Origin: Shinella zoogloeoides
Lineage (GTDB): Bacteria > Pseudomonadota > Alphaproteobacteria > Rhizobiales > Rhizobiaceae
NCBI RefSeq assembly: GCF_003574625.1
Contig: NZ_QNUJ01000002.1
Span: 434,001-498,000 of the forward strand
Direction: 5' to 3'
Length of the DNA: 64,000 bases
Part shown: one piece after another, positions 26,686 through 35,521 of the stretch
Layout of the letters: each line of letters begins with the position of its first letter
Numbering within the stretch: the first letter of the stretch is position 1
Position numbers and translations under genes: made by a program
The notes under the pieces: generated by a model
Database searches by the model: none
What the model saw: the letters and a program-made list of their open reading frames with translations, nothing else
Told to the model about the DNA's origin: nothing

Positions 26686-27540
26686 TCAGCTATGCGCCCA
26701 ATCCCAGTAAAGCTGCCGCGCCCGGCGGGCGAGCGGGCCATAATCGAAGGTGCGGTCGTCGAAACCGAGGACCGGCATGACCTTGGAAATATTGCCGGTG
26801 CTGAAGATCTCGTCGGCCGCCCGGAAATCCTCGACCGTCAGCGTCTTCTCGTGCACCGCAACGCCGTCCGCGCGCAGCAGGCCGATCACCCGCTGGCGGG
26901 TGATGCCGTCGAGGAACGTGCCGTTCGGCACCGGCGTGAACACCTCGCCGTCCTTGGCCATGAACACGTTCGAGGTCGCCAGCTCCGCCACATTGCCGAG
27001 CGTGTCGCAGACCAGCGCATTGCCGAAGCCCCTGGCGCGCGCCTCGGCCAGCATGCGGGCATTGTTGGGATAGAGGCAGGCGGCCTTGGCGTTGACCGGC
27101 ATGGTCTCCAGCGTCGGACGGCGGAATCGGGTCGTCGTGATGGTGAAGCCGCCGGGCACGGCCATCGGCCGCTCCTCCAGGCAAAGGGCGAAGGCCGTCG
27201 ATGCGGGATCGGGCGCGACGACGCTCGCATCGCTCTCCTCCGCCCAGTACATGGGGCGGATATAGACGGCGGCGTCGGGCGGGAAATGCGCCAGCCCCTC
27301 CTGCACGCGCTCCATGATCTGCGCGGCGGTGAGCGTCGGCCGGAGGCCGAGCGCGCGGGCGGATGCGTTGACCCGCTCCGCATGGAGGTCGAGATCGGGG
27401 ATCACGCCCTCGAAGCGGCGCGCGCCGTCGAACACCAGCGAGCCGAGCCATGTCGCATGCGAGCCGGCGCCGAGAATACGCACATCGCCCGCGTGCCATT
27501 GGTTCTCGTACCACGTCCGGACGGAAGGCGCTTGCGACAT
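26686..27540 (-). CDS. class IV PLP-dependent aminotransferase (branched-chain/D-amino acid type)
   Basis: Fold type IV aminotransferase of 284 residues. The PLP lysine is in PVNAKAACLYPNN (about 151-163). GNVAELATSNVFMAKDGEVF and GTFLDGITRQRVIGL are the phosphate-binding and second family motifs. Length fits IlvE or D-amino-acid transaminase; motifs alone do not decide the substrate. First gene of an operon with the AhpD-like and QOR genes, and divergent from a LysR regulator, so probably controlled by it rather than being the housekeeping IlvE. Confidence 0.88.
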   Translation of the reverse strand: MSQAPSVRTWYENQWHAGDVRILGAGSHATWLGSLVFDGARRFEGVIPDLDLHAERVNASARALGLRPTLTAAQIMERVQEGLAHFPPDAAVYIRPMYWAEESDASVVAPDPASTAFALCLEERPMAVPGGFTITTTRFRRPTLETMPVNAKAACLYPNNARMLAEARARGFGNALVCDTLGNVAELATSNVFMAKDGEVFTPVPNGTFLDGITRQRVIGLLRADGVAVHEKTLTVEDFRAADEIFSTGNISKVMPVLGFDDRTFDYGPLARRARQLYWDWAHS

Positions 27541-27655
27541 CGGAAACCTCGATTTTAATGGTCCCGCACCCTACGCACAGCTTGCTTCATGCGTCCAATG
27601 CAAATATCCCTCGGCGATGCATGCAGGATCGGCATGAATTGGCGGGAGACGGACG

Positions 27656-28549
27656 GTGGACGAGCGGCTGTTGAAAAGTTTCGTGACGACCGCCCAGCTC
27701 GGCAGCGTCACCTCGGCGGCCGAGCGGCTGAACCTCACCCAGCCCGCCCTGTCGCGGCAGATCCAGCGGCTCGAGCAGGAGCTCGGGCTGACGCTCTTCC
27801 AGCGCAGCGGCCGCAACCTGCGCCTCTCGGTGCAGGGCGACCGGCTGCTGATCGACGCGCAGGCCGTCCTTGCCGCCAGCAAGCGCCTCCATGACGCGGT
27901 CGCCGAGATGCGCGAGGGCGAATGCGGCCTGCTGCGGGTCGGCGCCTGCTCCCAGGTGATCGAGCGCCACATGAGCGAGGTGCTGCCCGCCTGGAAGCAG
28001 GACAATCCCAATATCGACATAAGGCTGGAGGAAGGCGGCGGTGCGGAGCTTGCCCGCCGGCTCGACGACAACGAGCTGCATCTGGCGATCAACGCCCGCC
28101 ATTTCGCGCGGCCCGACCGCTTCAGCCGCGTCGATATCGGCGCGATGCGCGTGCGCGCCTTCTCGCTCCCCTCGGTCTTCGCCTGCGAGACCCGGACCAT
28201 CACCCTGGCGCAGCTCTGCCGCCAGCCGCTGCTGCTCCTCAATCGAAGGCATTTCACCCGCGAGCTGCTCGAAACCGCCTGCCAGGCGGAAAGCTGCCTC
28301 GCGCAGCCGACGCTGGAATCCTCCTCGCCGCATACGCTGCTGGCGATTGCCCGCAGCAGCGGCGGCGTCGCGGTCGTGCCCCATCTCGGCACCGGCCCCG
28401 TGGAGGGGCTGGTCGCCTACGACATCCTGCACCGCGGCAAGCCGCTCGACTTCGAGATGTCGGCGATCTGGCCGTCCTCGGTGCCGCTCCCCGGCTACGG
28501 CCAGCGCTTCATCGCCTATCTGCGCGACCGGCTCCTGCCTTCCGCCTGA
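27656..28549 (+). CDS. LysR family transcriptional regulator
   Basis: Regulator of 297 residues. Winged helix-turn-helix at about 1-60 (SVTSAAERLNLTQPALSRQI, then LEQELGLTLFQRSGRNLRLS), effector-binding domain from about 90. The start is GTG at 27656, with GGGAG eight bases upstream. The 115-base gap to the divergent aminotransferase gene is the natural binding region; LysR proteins usually control the divergent neighbour. Confidence 0.92.
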   Translation: MDERLLKSFVTTAQLGSVTSAAERLNLTQPALSRQIQRLEQELGLTLFQRSGRNLRLSVQGDRLLIDAQAVLAASKRLHDAVAEMREGECGLLRVGACSQVIERHMSEVLPAWKQDNPNIDIRLEEGGGAELARRLDDNELHLAINARHFARPDRFSRVDIGAMRVRAFSLPSVFACETRTITLAQLCRQPLLLLNRRHFTRELLETACQAESCLAQPTLESSSPHTLLAIARSSGGVAVVPHLGTGPVEGLVAYDILHRGKPLDFEMSAIWPSSVPLPGYGQRFIAYLRDRLLPSA

Positions 28550-28622
28550 GCGCCACGACGGCGCTGTCTCGGCTGTGAACTTCCGCTGCAACCGATTGCT
28601 GCCATTTCGAATTTCCCCTACA

Positions 28623-28638
28623 TTGACCAAACGGTAAA
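28623..28638 (+). promoter_or_regulatory. RutR-like operator upstream of pyrimidine importer operon
   Basis: TTGACCA-AA-CGGTAAA matches the RutR-type palindrome TTGACCA-N2-TGGTCAA in all seven bases of the left half and five of seven in the right half. It lies 43 bases before the binding-protein start. RutR senses uracil/thymine in known systems, which fits an operon ending in cytosine deaminase. Assignment is from the motif only. Confidence 0.45.
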
Positions 28639-28680
28639 AGACGCATTTCAAAAACGCGCAATCAACCAGAGGGGACGTTC

Positions 28681-29697
28681 ATGCAAAGCAATTTCGGCAT
28701 TTCCAGACGCCGGCTGATCCAGGCCGCCGGCGCATCCGCGCTCGTGGCGGCGGCGGGCTTGCCAAGCCGCCTCTTCGCGGCCGAGCCGATCAAGGTCGCG
28801 GCGGTCTTTACCGTTCCGGTCGAGCAGCAATGGGTGAGCCGCATCCACAAGGCCGCAAATGCCGCCAAGGACCGCGGCGAGATCGAATATGTCTATTCGG
28901 AAAACACCGCCAACAACGATTATGAACGCGTCATGCGCGAATATTGCGAGGCCGGGCACAAACTCATCCTCGGCGAGGTCTTCGGCGTCGAGGATGCCGC
29001 GCGCGCCGTCGCCCGGGACTATCCCGACGTCGCCTTCCTGATGGGTTCGAGCTTCAAGCCCGATCCGGACCTGCCGAACTTTTCAGTCTTCGACAACTAT
29101 ATCCAGGACGCCTCCTATCTTTCCGGCCTCGTCGCCGGCGCGCTGACCAAGTCGAAGAACATCGGCATGGTCGGCGGCTACCCGATCCCCGAGGTCAACC
29201 GCCTGATGAACGCCTTCATGGCGGGCGTGAAGGAAGTGGCGCCCGACACCAAGTTCCAGGTCGCCTTCATCGGCTCGTGGTTCGATCCGCCCAAGGCCAA
29301 GGAAACCGCCTTCGCGCAGATCGACGGCGGCGCCGACCTGCTCTATGCCGAGCGCTTCGGCGTGTCCGACGCGGCCAAGGAGAAGAAGGTGCTTGCCATC
29401 GGCAACGTCATCGACACGCAGGCCGACTATCCCGATACCGTCGCCGCCTCGGCGCTGTGGCACTTCGAGCCGACCCTCGACAAGGCGATCGCCGAAGTGA
29501 AGGCCGGCACCTTCAAGGCCGACGACTACGGCGTCTATTCCTTCATGAAGAACGGCGGCTGTTCGCTCGCGCCGCTCGGCACCTTCGAAGGCAAGGTTCC
29601 GGGCGAGATCAAGGCGAAGATCGCGGAGAAGGAAAAGGCGATCAAGGATGGTTCCTTCACCGTCGCGGTCGACGACAGCGAGCCGAAATCCAGCTAA
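28681..29697 (+). CDS. BMP family substrate-binding protein (pyrimidine base/nucleoside)
   Basis: Periplasmic binding protein of 338 residues, BMP type but distinct from the one at 15795. The N-terminus has a Tat-like twin-arginine signal: SRRRLIQAAGASALVAAAGL, cleaved near LFAAEP. The mature part starts IKVAAVFTVPVEQQWVSRIH, followed by VAFLMGSSFKPDPDLPNF and the DTQADYPDTVAASALWHFEP ligand region. The usual GxxDxSFN motif of nucleoside BMPs is replaced by FTVPVEQQW, a variant I associate with pyrimidine or other base-type ligands (tentative). First gene of the operon ending in codA. Confidence 0.88.
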   Translation: MQSNFGISRRRLIQAAGASALVAAAGLPSRLFAAEPIKVAAVFTVPVEQQWVSRIHKAANAAKDRGEIEYVYSENTANNDYERVMREYCEAGHKLILGEVFGVEDAARAVARDYPDVAFLMGSSFKPDPDLPNFSVFDNYIQDASYLSGLVAGALTKSKNIGMVGGYPIPEVNRLMNAFMAGVKEVAPDTKFQVAFIGSWFDPPKAKETAFAQIDGGADLLYAERFGVSDAAKEKKVLAIGNVIDTQADYPDTVAASALWHFEPTLDKAIAEVKAGTFKADDYGVYSFMKNGGCSLAPLGTFEGKVPGEIKAKIAEKEKAIKDGSFTVAVDDSEPKSS

Positions 29698-29704
29698 GTC
29701 CCTT

Positions 29705-29741
29705 CGCCCGGGGGCGGCCGCGCCGCGGCCCTTCCCGGGCG
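29705..29741 (+). terminator. intercistronic stem-loop after BMP gene
   Basis: Outer arms CGCCCGGG (29705-29712) and CCCGGGCG (29734-29741), inner arms GGCCGC (29716-29721) and GCGGCC (29725-29730). It sits eight bases after the BMP stop and has no U-tract, so more likely a message-stabilising or partial-termination hairpin than a full terminator. Confidence 0.5.
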
Positions 29742-29783
29742 GACAAGACCTCCTTCCCACCGTTTCCTCCGGTCCGTATCGCC

Positions 29784-31313
29784 GTGTCCAGTACCCCTGT
29801 CCTCCGCCTTTCCGGCATCAGCAAGCGTTTCGGTCCGCTGAGGGCCAACGATGCGATCTCCTTCGAGCTGAAGCGCGGCGAAGTGATTGCCCTTCTCGGC
29901 GAGAACGGCGCCGGCAAGACGACGCTGATGAACATCCTCTTCGGCCACTATGTCGCCGACGAGGGAACCGTCGAAGCCTTCGGCACGCCCCTGCCGCCGG
30001 GCGATCCGCGCGCGGCGCTTAATGCCGGCATCGGCATGGTGCACCAGCACTTCACGCTCGCCGACAACATGACGGTGCAGGAGAACATCGCGCTCGGCAC
30101 GCAAAGCCTGTGGAGCCCACGGCTCGACAGGTCCGCCGCGCGCCGGCGCATCGAGGAACTGTCCGCCGACTTCGGCCTTGCCATCGATCCCGCCGCCACC
30201 GTCGCCACCCTTTCGGTCGGCGAGCGCCAGCGGGTGGAGATTCTGAAGGCGCTTTACCGCGACGCGCGGATCCTGATCCTCGACGAACCGACGGCGGTGC
30301 TGACGCCCGCCGAGACGGAGGCCCTGTTCCGCACGCTGAAGCTGCTCGTGGCCAAGGGCCTGTCGATCATCTTCATCTCGCACAAGCTGCAGGAGGTCAT
30401 GGCGGTGAGCGACCGCGTGCTGGTTCTGCGCGCCGGCAAGCTGGTCGGCGAGCGCGAGACGGCCTCGACCGACCGCAGGGAACTCGCCGCCCTGATGGTC
30501 GGCCAGGAGGTGAAACCGGCGGAGGTCAGCCCGGTGAGACTCGGCGCGCCGTTGCTCACGCTCGACCGTGTCTCCACCGCCCCGCACAACGGGGCCGGGC
30601 TTGCCGGCGTGTCGCTCACCCTCACAGCCGGCGAGATCACCGGCCTTGCCGGCGTATCGGGCAATGGCCAGGCGGCGCTTGCCGCCCTGCTCTCCGGCAT
30701 CCGGCGCCCGACCGGCGGCCGCATCTCCATCGCCGACCGGGAGGTCACCGACTGGTCGCCGCGCGCCGCACTTGCCCACGGCGTCGCCCGCATTCCCGAG
30801 GATCGCCACGCCGTCGGCACCATCGGCGACATGAGCGTCACGGAGAACGTGATCGCCGAGCACTATGGCAGCCCGCGTTTCAGCCGCATGGGCTTCCTCG
30901 ACTGGAAAGCCGCCCGCCGCTTCGCCGAGAAGATCATCGCCGACTACGACGTCAAATGCCCGTCGCCGGAGGCGCGCATCCGCCTGCTCTCGGGCGGCAA
31001 CATGCAGAAGCTCATTCTCGGCAGGGCGCTCGATCCCGATCCCGCGGTCATCCTTGCCAGCCAGCCCACCCGCGGTCTCGATGTCGGCGCCGTCGCCTAT
31101 GTCCATCGCCTGCTGCTGGCGGCGCGCGACCGGGGCGCGGCGATCCTGCTGATCTCGGAGGACCTGGAGGAAATTCTGGCGCTGTCCGACCGGATCACCG
31201 TCATGTCGGCAGGGCGCCTTTCGGCGCCGTCCGCGCGCGGCGAGCGCAGCATCCGGGAACTGGGGGAACTGATGGCGGGCCATAGCGGGGAGCACAGCGA
31301 TCATGCGGCTTGA
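29784..31313 (+). CDS. ABC transporter ATPase, duplicated (pyrimidine importer)
   Basis: Two-domain ATPase of 509 residues. Domain 1: GENGAGKTT Walker A (about 43-51), MVHQHFTL Q-loop, LSVGERQRVEIL signature, LILDEPTAVL Walker B. Domain 2: GVSGNGQAA, LSGGNMQKLILG signature, LASQPTRGLD. The degenerate second Walker motifs are usual in this family. The frame is open far upstream through the BMP gene, but the protein begins at GTG 29784 (SSTPVLRLSGISKRF). No strong Shine-Dalgarno is seen. Its last codons overlap the next permease by 11 bases. Confidence 0.9.
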   Translation: MSSTPVLRLSGISKRFGPLRANDAISFELKRGEVIALLGENGAGKTTLMNILFGHYVADEGTVEAFGTPLPPGDPRAALNAGIGMVHQHFTLADNMTVQENIALGTQSLWSPRLDRSAARRRIEELSADFGLAIDPAATVATLSVGERQRVEILKALYRDARILILDEPTAVLTPAETEALFRTLKLLVAKGLSIIFISHKLQEVMAVSDRVLVLRAGKLVGERETASTDRRELAALMVGQEVKPAEVSPVRLGAPLLTLDRVSTAPHNGAGLAGVSLTLTAGEITGLAGVSGNGQAALAALLSGIRRPTGGRISIADREVTDWSPRAALAHGVARIPEDRHAVGTIGDMSVTENVIAEHYGSPRFSRMGFLDWKAARRFAEKIIADYDVKCPSPEARIRLLSGGNMQKLILGRALDPDPAVILASQPTRGLDVGAVAYVHRLLLAARDRGAAILLISEDLEEILALSDRITVMSAGRLSAPSARGERSIRELGELMAGHSGEHSDHAA

Positions 31314-32352
31314 GCCGAAACCCGCGCCGTCCTTGGCGGTCACCCTGTCGTTCCCGCTGGCGGCGATCGTCACGACGCTGGTGCTGACGTCGATTCTCGT
31401 CCTCATCGCCGGCGCGTCGCCGCTGTCGGTCTTCTATCTCGTCGCCAAGGGCGCCGCCGGTTCGCAATTCGCGCTGATGGAGACCCTGACGCGCGCGACG
31501 CCGCTGATCTTCACCGGCCTTGCCATCGCCGTCGCCTTTCGCGCGCGGCTGTGGAACATCGGCGCCGAGGCCCAGCTCTATATGGGCGGCATCGTCACCG
31601 TGGCGCTTGGAACCGGGGCGCTGCCGCTGCCCTCCTTCATCCTGATCCCCGTGCTGATGATCGCCGCCATGGCGGCCGGCGCCCTCATCCTGCTCGGGCC
31701 GGCCGTGTTGAAGACGCGGTTCGGCGTCGACGAGGTGGTCACGACGCTGCTGCTCAATTTCATCGTGCTCCTTTTCGTCTCGATGCTGCTCGACGGCGTG
31801 CTGAAGGATCCGATGGGGCTCGGCTGGCCGCAATCGCAGAAGGTCATCGCCGAGGCGCAGTTGCCGCGCCTCATTCAGGGCAAGCGCCTGCACTACGGCT
31901 TCGTCATCGCCATCGCGGCCGCGGCCGTCGTCTGGGTGATCACGAAGAAGACCCTGCTCGGCTACGAGATGCGCGCCGTCGGGCACAATGCCGAGGGCGC
32001 GCGCTTCGTCGGCATCCCGGTCAACCGCGTGCTGATGAAGACGGCGCTGCTTTCGGGCGGCCTTGCGGCCCTTGCCGGCTTTTCGGAAGTGTCGGGGCTC
32101 AAGGGCAACCTGACGCTCGACCTCTCGCCCGGCTACGGCTACACCGGCATCGTCGTGGCGATGCTCGCCATGCTCAATCCCCTGGGTGTCGTCGCCTCCG
32201 CCATCTTCGTCGCCGGCATCTTCGTCGGTGCGGATGCCATGAGCCGCGCGGCCAAGGTGCCGAGCTACATCGCCGACGTGATGGTCGCCACATCGCTGCT
32301 GACCATGGTGGTCGCGATCCTTCTGACCCGCTTCAAGATCAGGTGGAGGTGA
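31303..32352 (+). CDS. BMP-type ABC transporter permease (larger subunit)
   Basis: Membrane subunit of 349 residues, homologous in layout to the permease at 13091. Blocks: AIAVAFRARLWNIGAEAQLY and EMRAVGHNAEGARFVGI (ATPase-docking loop). About eight to ten helices. It overlaps the ATPase gene by 11 bases and is followed by the second permease after one base, showing tight coupling. Confidence 0.9.
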   Translation: MRLEPKPAPSLAVTLSFPLAAIVTTLVLTSILVLIAGASPLSVFYLVAKGAAGSQFALMETLTRATPLIFTGLAIAVAFRARLWNIGAEAQLYMGGIVTVALGTGALPLPSFILIPVLMIAAMAAGALILLGPAVLKTRFGVDEVVTTLLLNFIVLLFVSMLLDGVLKDPMGLGWPQSQKVIAEAQLPRLIQGKRLHYGFVIAIAAAAVVWVITKKTLLGYEMRAVGHNAEGARFVGIPVNRVLMKTALLSGGLAALAGFSEVSGLKGNLTLDLSPGYGYTGIVVAMLAMLNPLGVVASAIFVAGIFVGADAMSRAAKVPSYIADVMVATSLLTMVVAILLTRFKIRWR

Positions 32353-32353
32353 C

Positions 32354-33295
32354 ATGGGCGCGCTGGACATCCTCTTTTCCGCCTCCTTCTGGGTCGCCGC
32401 CATCCGCATCGCCTCGCCGCTGATCTTCGCCACCATGGGCGAATTGATCTGCGAGCGCGCGGGCGTCCTCAATCTCGGCATCGAGGGCATCATGACGGCG
32501 GGCGCCTTCGCCGGCTGGTTCACCGTCTATGCCGGCGGCGATCTCTGGACGGGGCTTGTGGTCGCCGCCCTGGTCGGCGCGCTGTTCGGCCTGCTGCATG
32601 CCACGCTCACCGTGCCGCTCGGCCTGTCGCAGCATGTCGTCGGCATCGGCGTGACGCTGCTGGCCACCAGCCTTACCTATTTCACCTACCGCCTCCTCCT
32701 GCCGGAGGTGACGTCGCCGCCGAAGATCGAGCCGTTCCAGCCGTGGCCCATCCCGGGCCTGTCGAAGATCCCCGTGATCGGCGAGGCGCTGTTCACGCAG
32801 ACGCCGCTGACCTATCTCGCCTTCCTCTCGGTGGCGGTCGTCGCCTGGACCCTCTACCGGACGCCGGTCGGCCTTGCCGTCAGGGCAGCCGGCGAAAATC
32901 CCTCGGCCGTCGAGGCACAGGGCATTTCGGTGACCGGCATCCGCATGGGCGCGGTCGTCGCCGGCAGCGCGCTGATGGCGCTCGGCGGCGCCTTCCTCAC
33001 CACCTCGGCCTTCAATTCCTTCTTCTTCCAGATGATCAACGGCCGGGGCTGGATCTGCATTGCGCTCGTCGTCTTCGGCTCCTGGCGGCCGGGCAAGGCG
33101 CTGATCGGCGCCATCCTGTTCGCCGCCTTCGATGCCTATCAGGTCCGTCTTCAGCAGATATCCGGCGGCATTGTGCCCTATCAGGTCTTCCTGATGATGC
33201 CCTATGCGCTGTCGATCCTGGCGCTGATCCTGGTCGCGCGCCGCGCCACCTATCCCAAAGCTTTGATGATCCCCTACCAGAAAGGCGAAAGATGA
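32354..33295 (+). CDS. BMP-type ABC transporter permease (smaller subunit)
   Basis: Membrane subunit of 313 residues, counterpart of the permease at 12113. The block MGELICERAGVLNLGIEGIM is the subgroup signature; VRAAGENPSAVEAQGISVTG is the docking loop. The TGA stop overlaps the codA ATG (ATGA), so importer and deaminase are made together. Confidence 0.9.
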   Translation: MGALDILFSASFWVAAIRIASPLIFATMGELICERAGVLNLGIEGIMTAGAFAGWFTVYAGGDLWTGLVVAALVGALFGLLHATLTVPLGLSQHVVGIGVTLLATSLTYFTYRLLLPEVTSPPKIEPFQPWPIPGLSKIPVIGEALFTQTPLTYLAFLSVAVVAWTLYRTPVGLAVRAAGENPSAVEAQGISVTGIRMGAVVAGSALMALGGAFLTTSAFNSFFFQMINGRGWICIALVVFGSWRPGKALIGAILFAAFDAYQVRLQQISGGIVPYQVFLMMPYALSILALILVARRATYPKALMIPYQKGER

Positions 33296-34584
33296 GTTTC
33301 GACCTGATCGTGAAGGGCGGTACGCTGCCCGATGGAACCCTCGCCGATATCGGCATCAAGGGCGAGAAGATCGCCGCCATAGAGCCGCGCCTCGAAGCGG
33401 CGGCCGGCCGCGTGGTCGATGCCACCGGCAACCTCGTCAGCCAGCCCTTCATCGATCCGCATTTCCACATGGATGCGACGCTGTCCTACGGCCTGCCGCG
33501 CATCAATGCCTCCGGCACGCTGCTCGAAGGCATCGCGCTCTGGGGCGAGCTGAAGCCGCTCCTCACCCATGAAGCCGTCAAGGAGCGGGCGCTCGCCTAT
33601 TGCGACTGGGCCGTCTCGATGGGCCTGCTCGCCATCCGCACCCATGTCGATACCTGCGACGACCGGCTTCTCGCGGTCGAGGCGCTGCTCGAGGTGAAGA
33701 AGGAGATCGCACCCTATATCGACCTCCAGCTTGTCGCCTTCCCGCAGGACGGCCTCTACCGCTCTCCCAACGCGCGCGAAAACACGATCCGCGCGCTCGA
33801 CCTCGGCGTCGACATCGTCGGCGGCATTCCGCATTTCGAGCGCACCATGGACGATGGCAGGCGTTCCGTCACCGAGCTTTGCGAGATCGCCGCCGAGCGC
33901 GGCCTGATGGTCGACCTGCATTGCGACGAGACCGACGACCCGCTGTCCCGCCATATCGAGCAGCTCGCCTACGAGACCCAGCGGCTCGGCCTGCAGGGCC
34001 GCGTGGCCGGCTCCCACCTGACGTCCATGCATTCGATGGACAACTACTACGTCTCCAAGCTGCTGCCGCTGATCGCCGAGGCGGGGGTTTCGGCCATCCC
34101 CAACCCGCTGATCAACATCATGCTGCAGGGCCGGCACGATAGCTATCCCAAGCGTCGCGGCATGACTCGCGTGCCGGAAATGCTGAAACACGGCATCCGC
34201 GTCGGCTGGGGCCAGGACTGCGTGCTCGATCCCTGGTATTCGCTCGGCACCGCGGACATGCTCGACGTCGCCTTCATGGGCCTGCACGTCGCGCAGATGT
34301 CCTCGCCAGCCGACATGCGCACCTGCTTCGACATGGTCACGAAGGTCAATGCCGCGATCATGGGGCTCGATCATCTCGGGCTGGAGGTCGGCAAGACGGC
34401 GAGCCTCGTGGTGCTCGACGCGGGCAACCCCATCGAGGCGGTGCGCCTGCGGGCCGAGCGCCTGTGTGTCGTCGCGAAAGGCAAGGTCGTGGCCGAACGC
34501 GAAAAGCGCGACACCGCCCTTTCCATCAAGGGACGCCCGTCGAGCATCAATCGCCGCCATGTCGTGCCGCCGCAGGCGCAGTAA
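33292..34584 (+). CDS. codA: cytosine deaminase
   Basis: Amidohydrolase of 430 residues that converts cytosine to uracil plus ammonia, close to the E. coli CodA length of 427. Metal and catalytic motifs are all present: DPHFHMDATLSYG (HxH, about 58-70), HCDETDDP (His plus the proton-shuttle Glu, about 209-216), SHLTSMHSM (third metal His region) and GWGQDCVLDPWYSLG (metal/catalytic Asp, about 306-320). E. coli CodA has GHDDVFDPWYPLG at the last site. Some related enzymes deaminate isoguanine or creatinine, but the DPWYxLG context favours cytosine. Co-translated with the BMP importer, so it feeds imported cytosine into pyrimidine salvage. Confidence 0.93.
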   Translation: MSFDLIVKGGTLPDGTLADIGIKGEKIAAIEPRLEAAAGRVVDATGNLVSQPFIDPHFHMDATLSYGLPRINASGTLLEGIALWGELKPLLTHEAVKERALAYCDWAVSMGLLAIRTHVDTCDDRLLAVEALLEVKKEIAPYIDLQLVAFPQDGLYRSPNARENTIRALDLGVDIVGGIPHFERTMDDGRRSVTELCEIAAERGLMVDLHCDETDDPLSRHIEQLAYETQRLGLQGRVAGSHLTSMHSMDNYYVSKLLPLIAEAGVSAIPNPLINIMLQGRHDSYPKRRGMTRVPEMLKHGIRVGWGQDCVLDPWYSLGTADMLDVAFMGLHVAQMSSPADMRTCFDMVTKVNAAIMGLDHLGLEVGKTASLVVLDAGNPIEAVRLRAERLCVVAKGKVVAEREKRDTALSIKGRPSSINRRHVVPPQAQ

Positions 34585-34600
34585 AGAGGTCGGGAGCGCG

Positions 34601-34620
34601 CCGGACCCGGACCGGTCCGG
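34601..34620 (+). terminator. possible terminator hairpin after codA
   Basis: Arms CCGGACC (34601-34607) and GGTCCGG (34614-34620) with a six-base loop, 17 bases after the codA stop. A weak T-containing stretch follows about ten bases later. Suggestive only. Confidence 0.35.
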
Positions 34621-34715
34621 TGCTGCGACCCTATTGCTCTTTCAACGGAGCAGCCGTTGCGTTAAAAGTGGCGTGACAGATACTTCAATGCCGGCCGCGG
34701 CTTCGGACGATACCG

Positions 34716-35162
34716 ATGCGGATGACGCTTCATACCGACTATGCCCTGCGCATGCTGATCTATCTCGCCAGCCGGCGGGACGGTGTCTGCACCGTCAACG
34801 ACGTGGCGGAGGCCTACGGGTTGTCGCGCAACCACCTCCTCAAAGTGGCGCAGACGCTGCGCGATCTCGACCTTGTCGAAACCGTGCGTGGCCGTAGCGG
34901 CGGCATTCGTCTCGGCAAGAAGCCGGAAGACATCGGCATCGGGGCATTGGTGCGGGCGACGGAGGAGGAATTCTCGCTCGCCGAATGCATGCAGACCGGA
35001 GGCGGTCGCTGTGTCATCTCGCCGGCCTGCCGGCTGAAGGGCATGCTGCACGAAGCGCTCGGCGCCTTCCTGGCCGTTCTCGACAAATACACGCTGGCGG
35101 ACATCGTGCTGGACCGGGCCCTGCTTCGCCCCCTGCTCGGCATCGATATCCAGGCGGCATGA
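34716..35162 (+). CDS. nsrR: Rrf2 family NO-sensing repressor NsrR
   Basis: Iron-sulfur transcription factor of 148 residues. The N-terminus MTLHTDYALRMLIYLA and the winged helix (VNDVAEAYGLSRNHLLKVAQ; RGRSGGIRLGK) are NsrR-like. Three cysteines in ECMQTGGGRCVISPACRLKG (about 91-110) are the cluster ligands. RirA, the rhizobial iron-sensing relative, differs in the first helix and in the spacing of its cysteines. NsrR senses nitric oxide through its cluster and releases NO-detoxification genes; position at the edge of the nap-nir-nor block agrees. The next gene follows 31 bases later in the same direction. Confidence 0.88.
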   Translation: MRMTLHTDYALRMLIYLASRRDGVCTVNDVAEAYGLSRNHLLKVAQTLRDLDLVETVRGRSGGIRLGKKPEDIGIGALVRATEEEFSLAECMQTGGGRCVISPACRLKGMLHEALGAFLAVLDKYTLADIVLDRALLRPLLGIDIQAA

Positions 35163-35193
35163 GGGGAACGACGATGCCAGTGGAGATGCGCCC

Positions 35194-35481
35194 ATGACCG
35201 CGCCGTTCGTTCTCAATCGGGATGTAGATGGACAGTTCCTGCTGCCGGCGGACATGCTGGCCGAACGGTTCGGCTGGCCGACGCAGACTTTTCGCGACTA
35301 CATGCGCCGGGGTCTCGTCGTATCGCGCGTCGAGCGCGGCGAGGGAGAGGATGCCGGCCGGTGGCGGCTTTCGGTGCGCTGCGGAAACCGGCGCTGGCAG
35401 GCCGTGGTGGAAGCCGACGGCACGATCGGCGCACAGCACCTCGACGTCCTGTCAACTTCAGGCCCCGCGCCCCAGCGGTAG
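35194..35481 (+). CDS. small protein following nsrR (DUF6522-like, unconfirmed)
   Basis: Soluble protein of 95 residues with no signal peptide or membrane segment. I do not know its function. It has an LPADMLAERFGWPTQTFRDY segment that looks like a helical DNA-binding or partner-binding unit, followed by a beta-rich half (WRLSVRCGNRRWQAVVEADG) with one cysteine. From memory it resembles small proteins annotated DUF6522 that occur beside denitrification regulators in Rhizobiales; this needs a profile search. GGAG precedes the ATG. Probably co-transcribed with nsrR. Confidence 0.7.
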   Translation: MTAPFVLNRDVDGQFLLPADMLAERFGWPTQTFRDYMRRGLVVSRVERGEGEDAGRWRLSVRCGNRRWQAVVEADGTIGAQHLDVLSTSGPAPQR

Positions 35482-35482
35482 C

Positions 35483-35500
35483 CGGCTCTGCGTGGAGCCG
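35483..35500. terminator. short hairpin between convergent genes
   Basis: CGGCTC (35483-35488) and GAGCCG (35495-35500) around a six-base loop, in the 40-base gap between the nsrR partner gene and the convergent 49-residue gene. No T-tract; a weak bidirectional terminator at best. Confidence 0.35.
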
Positions 35501-35521
35501 AGCACCACGCATGCTGACGAC

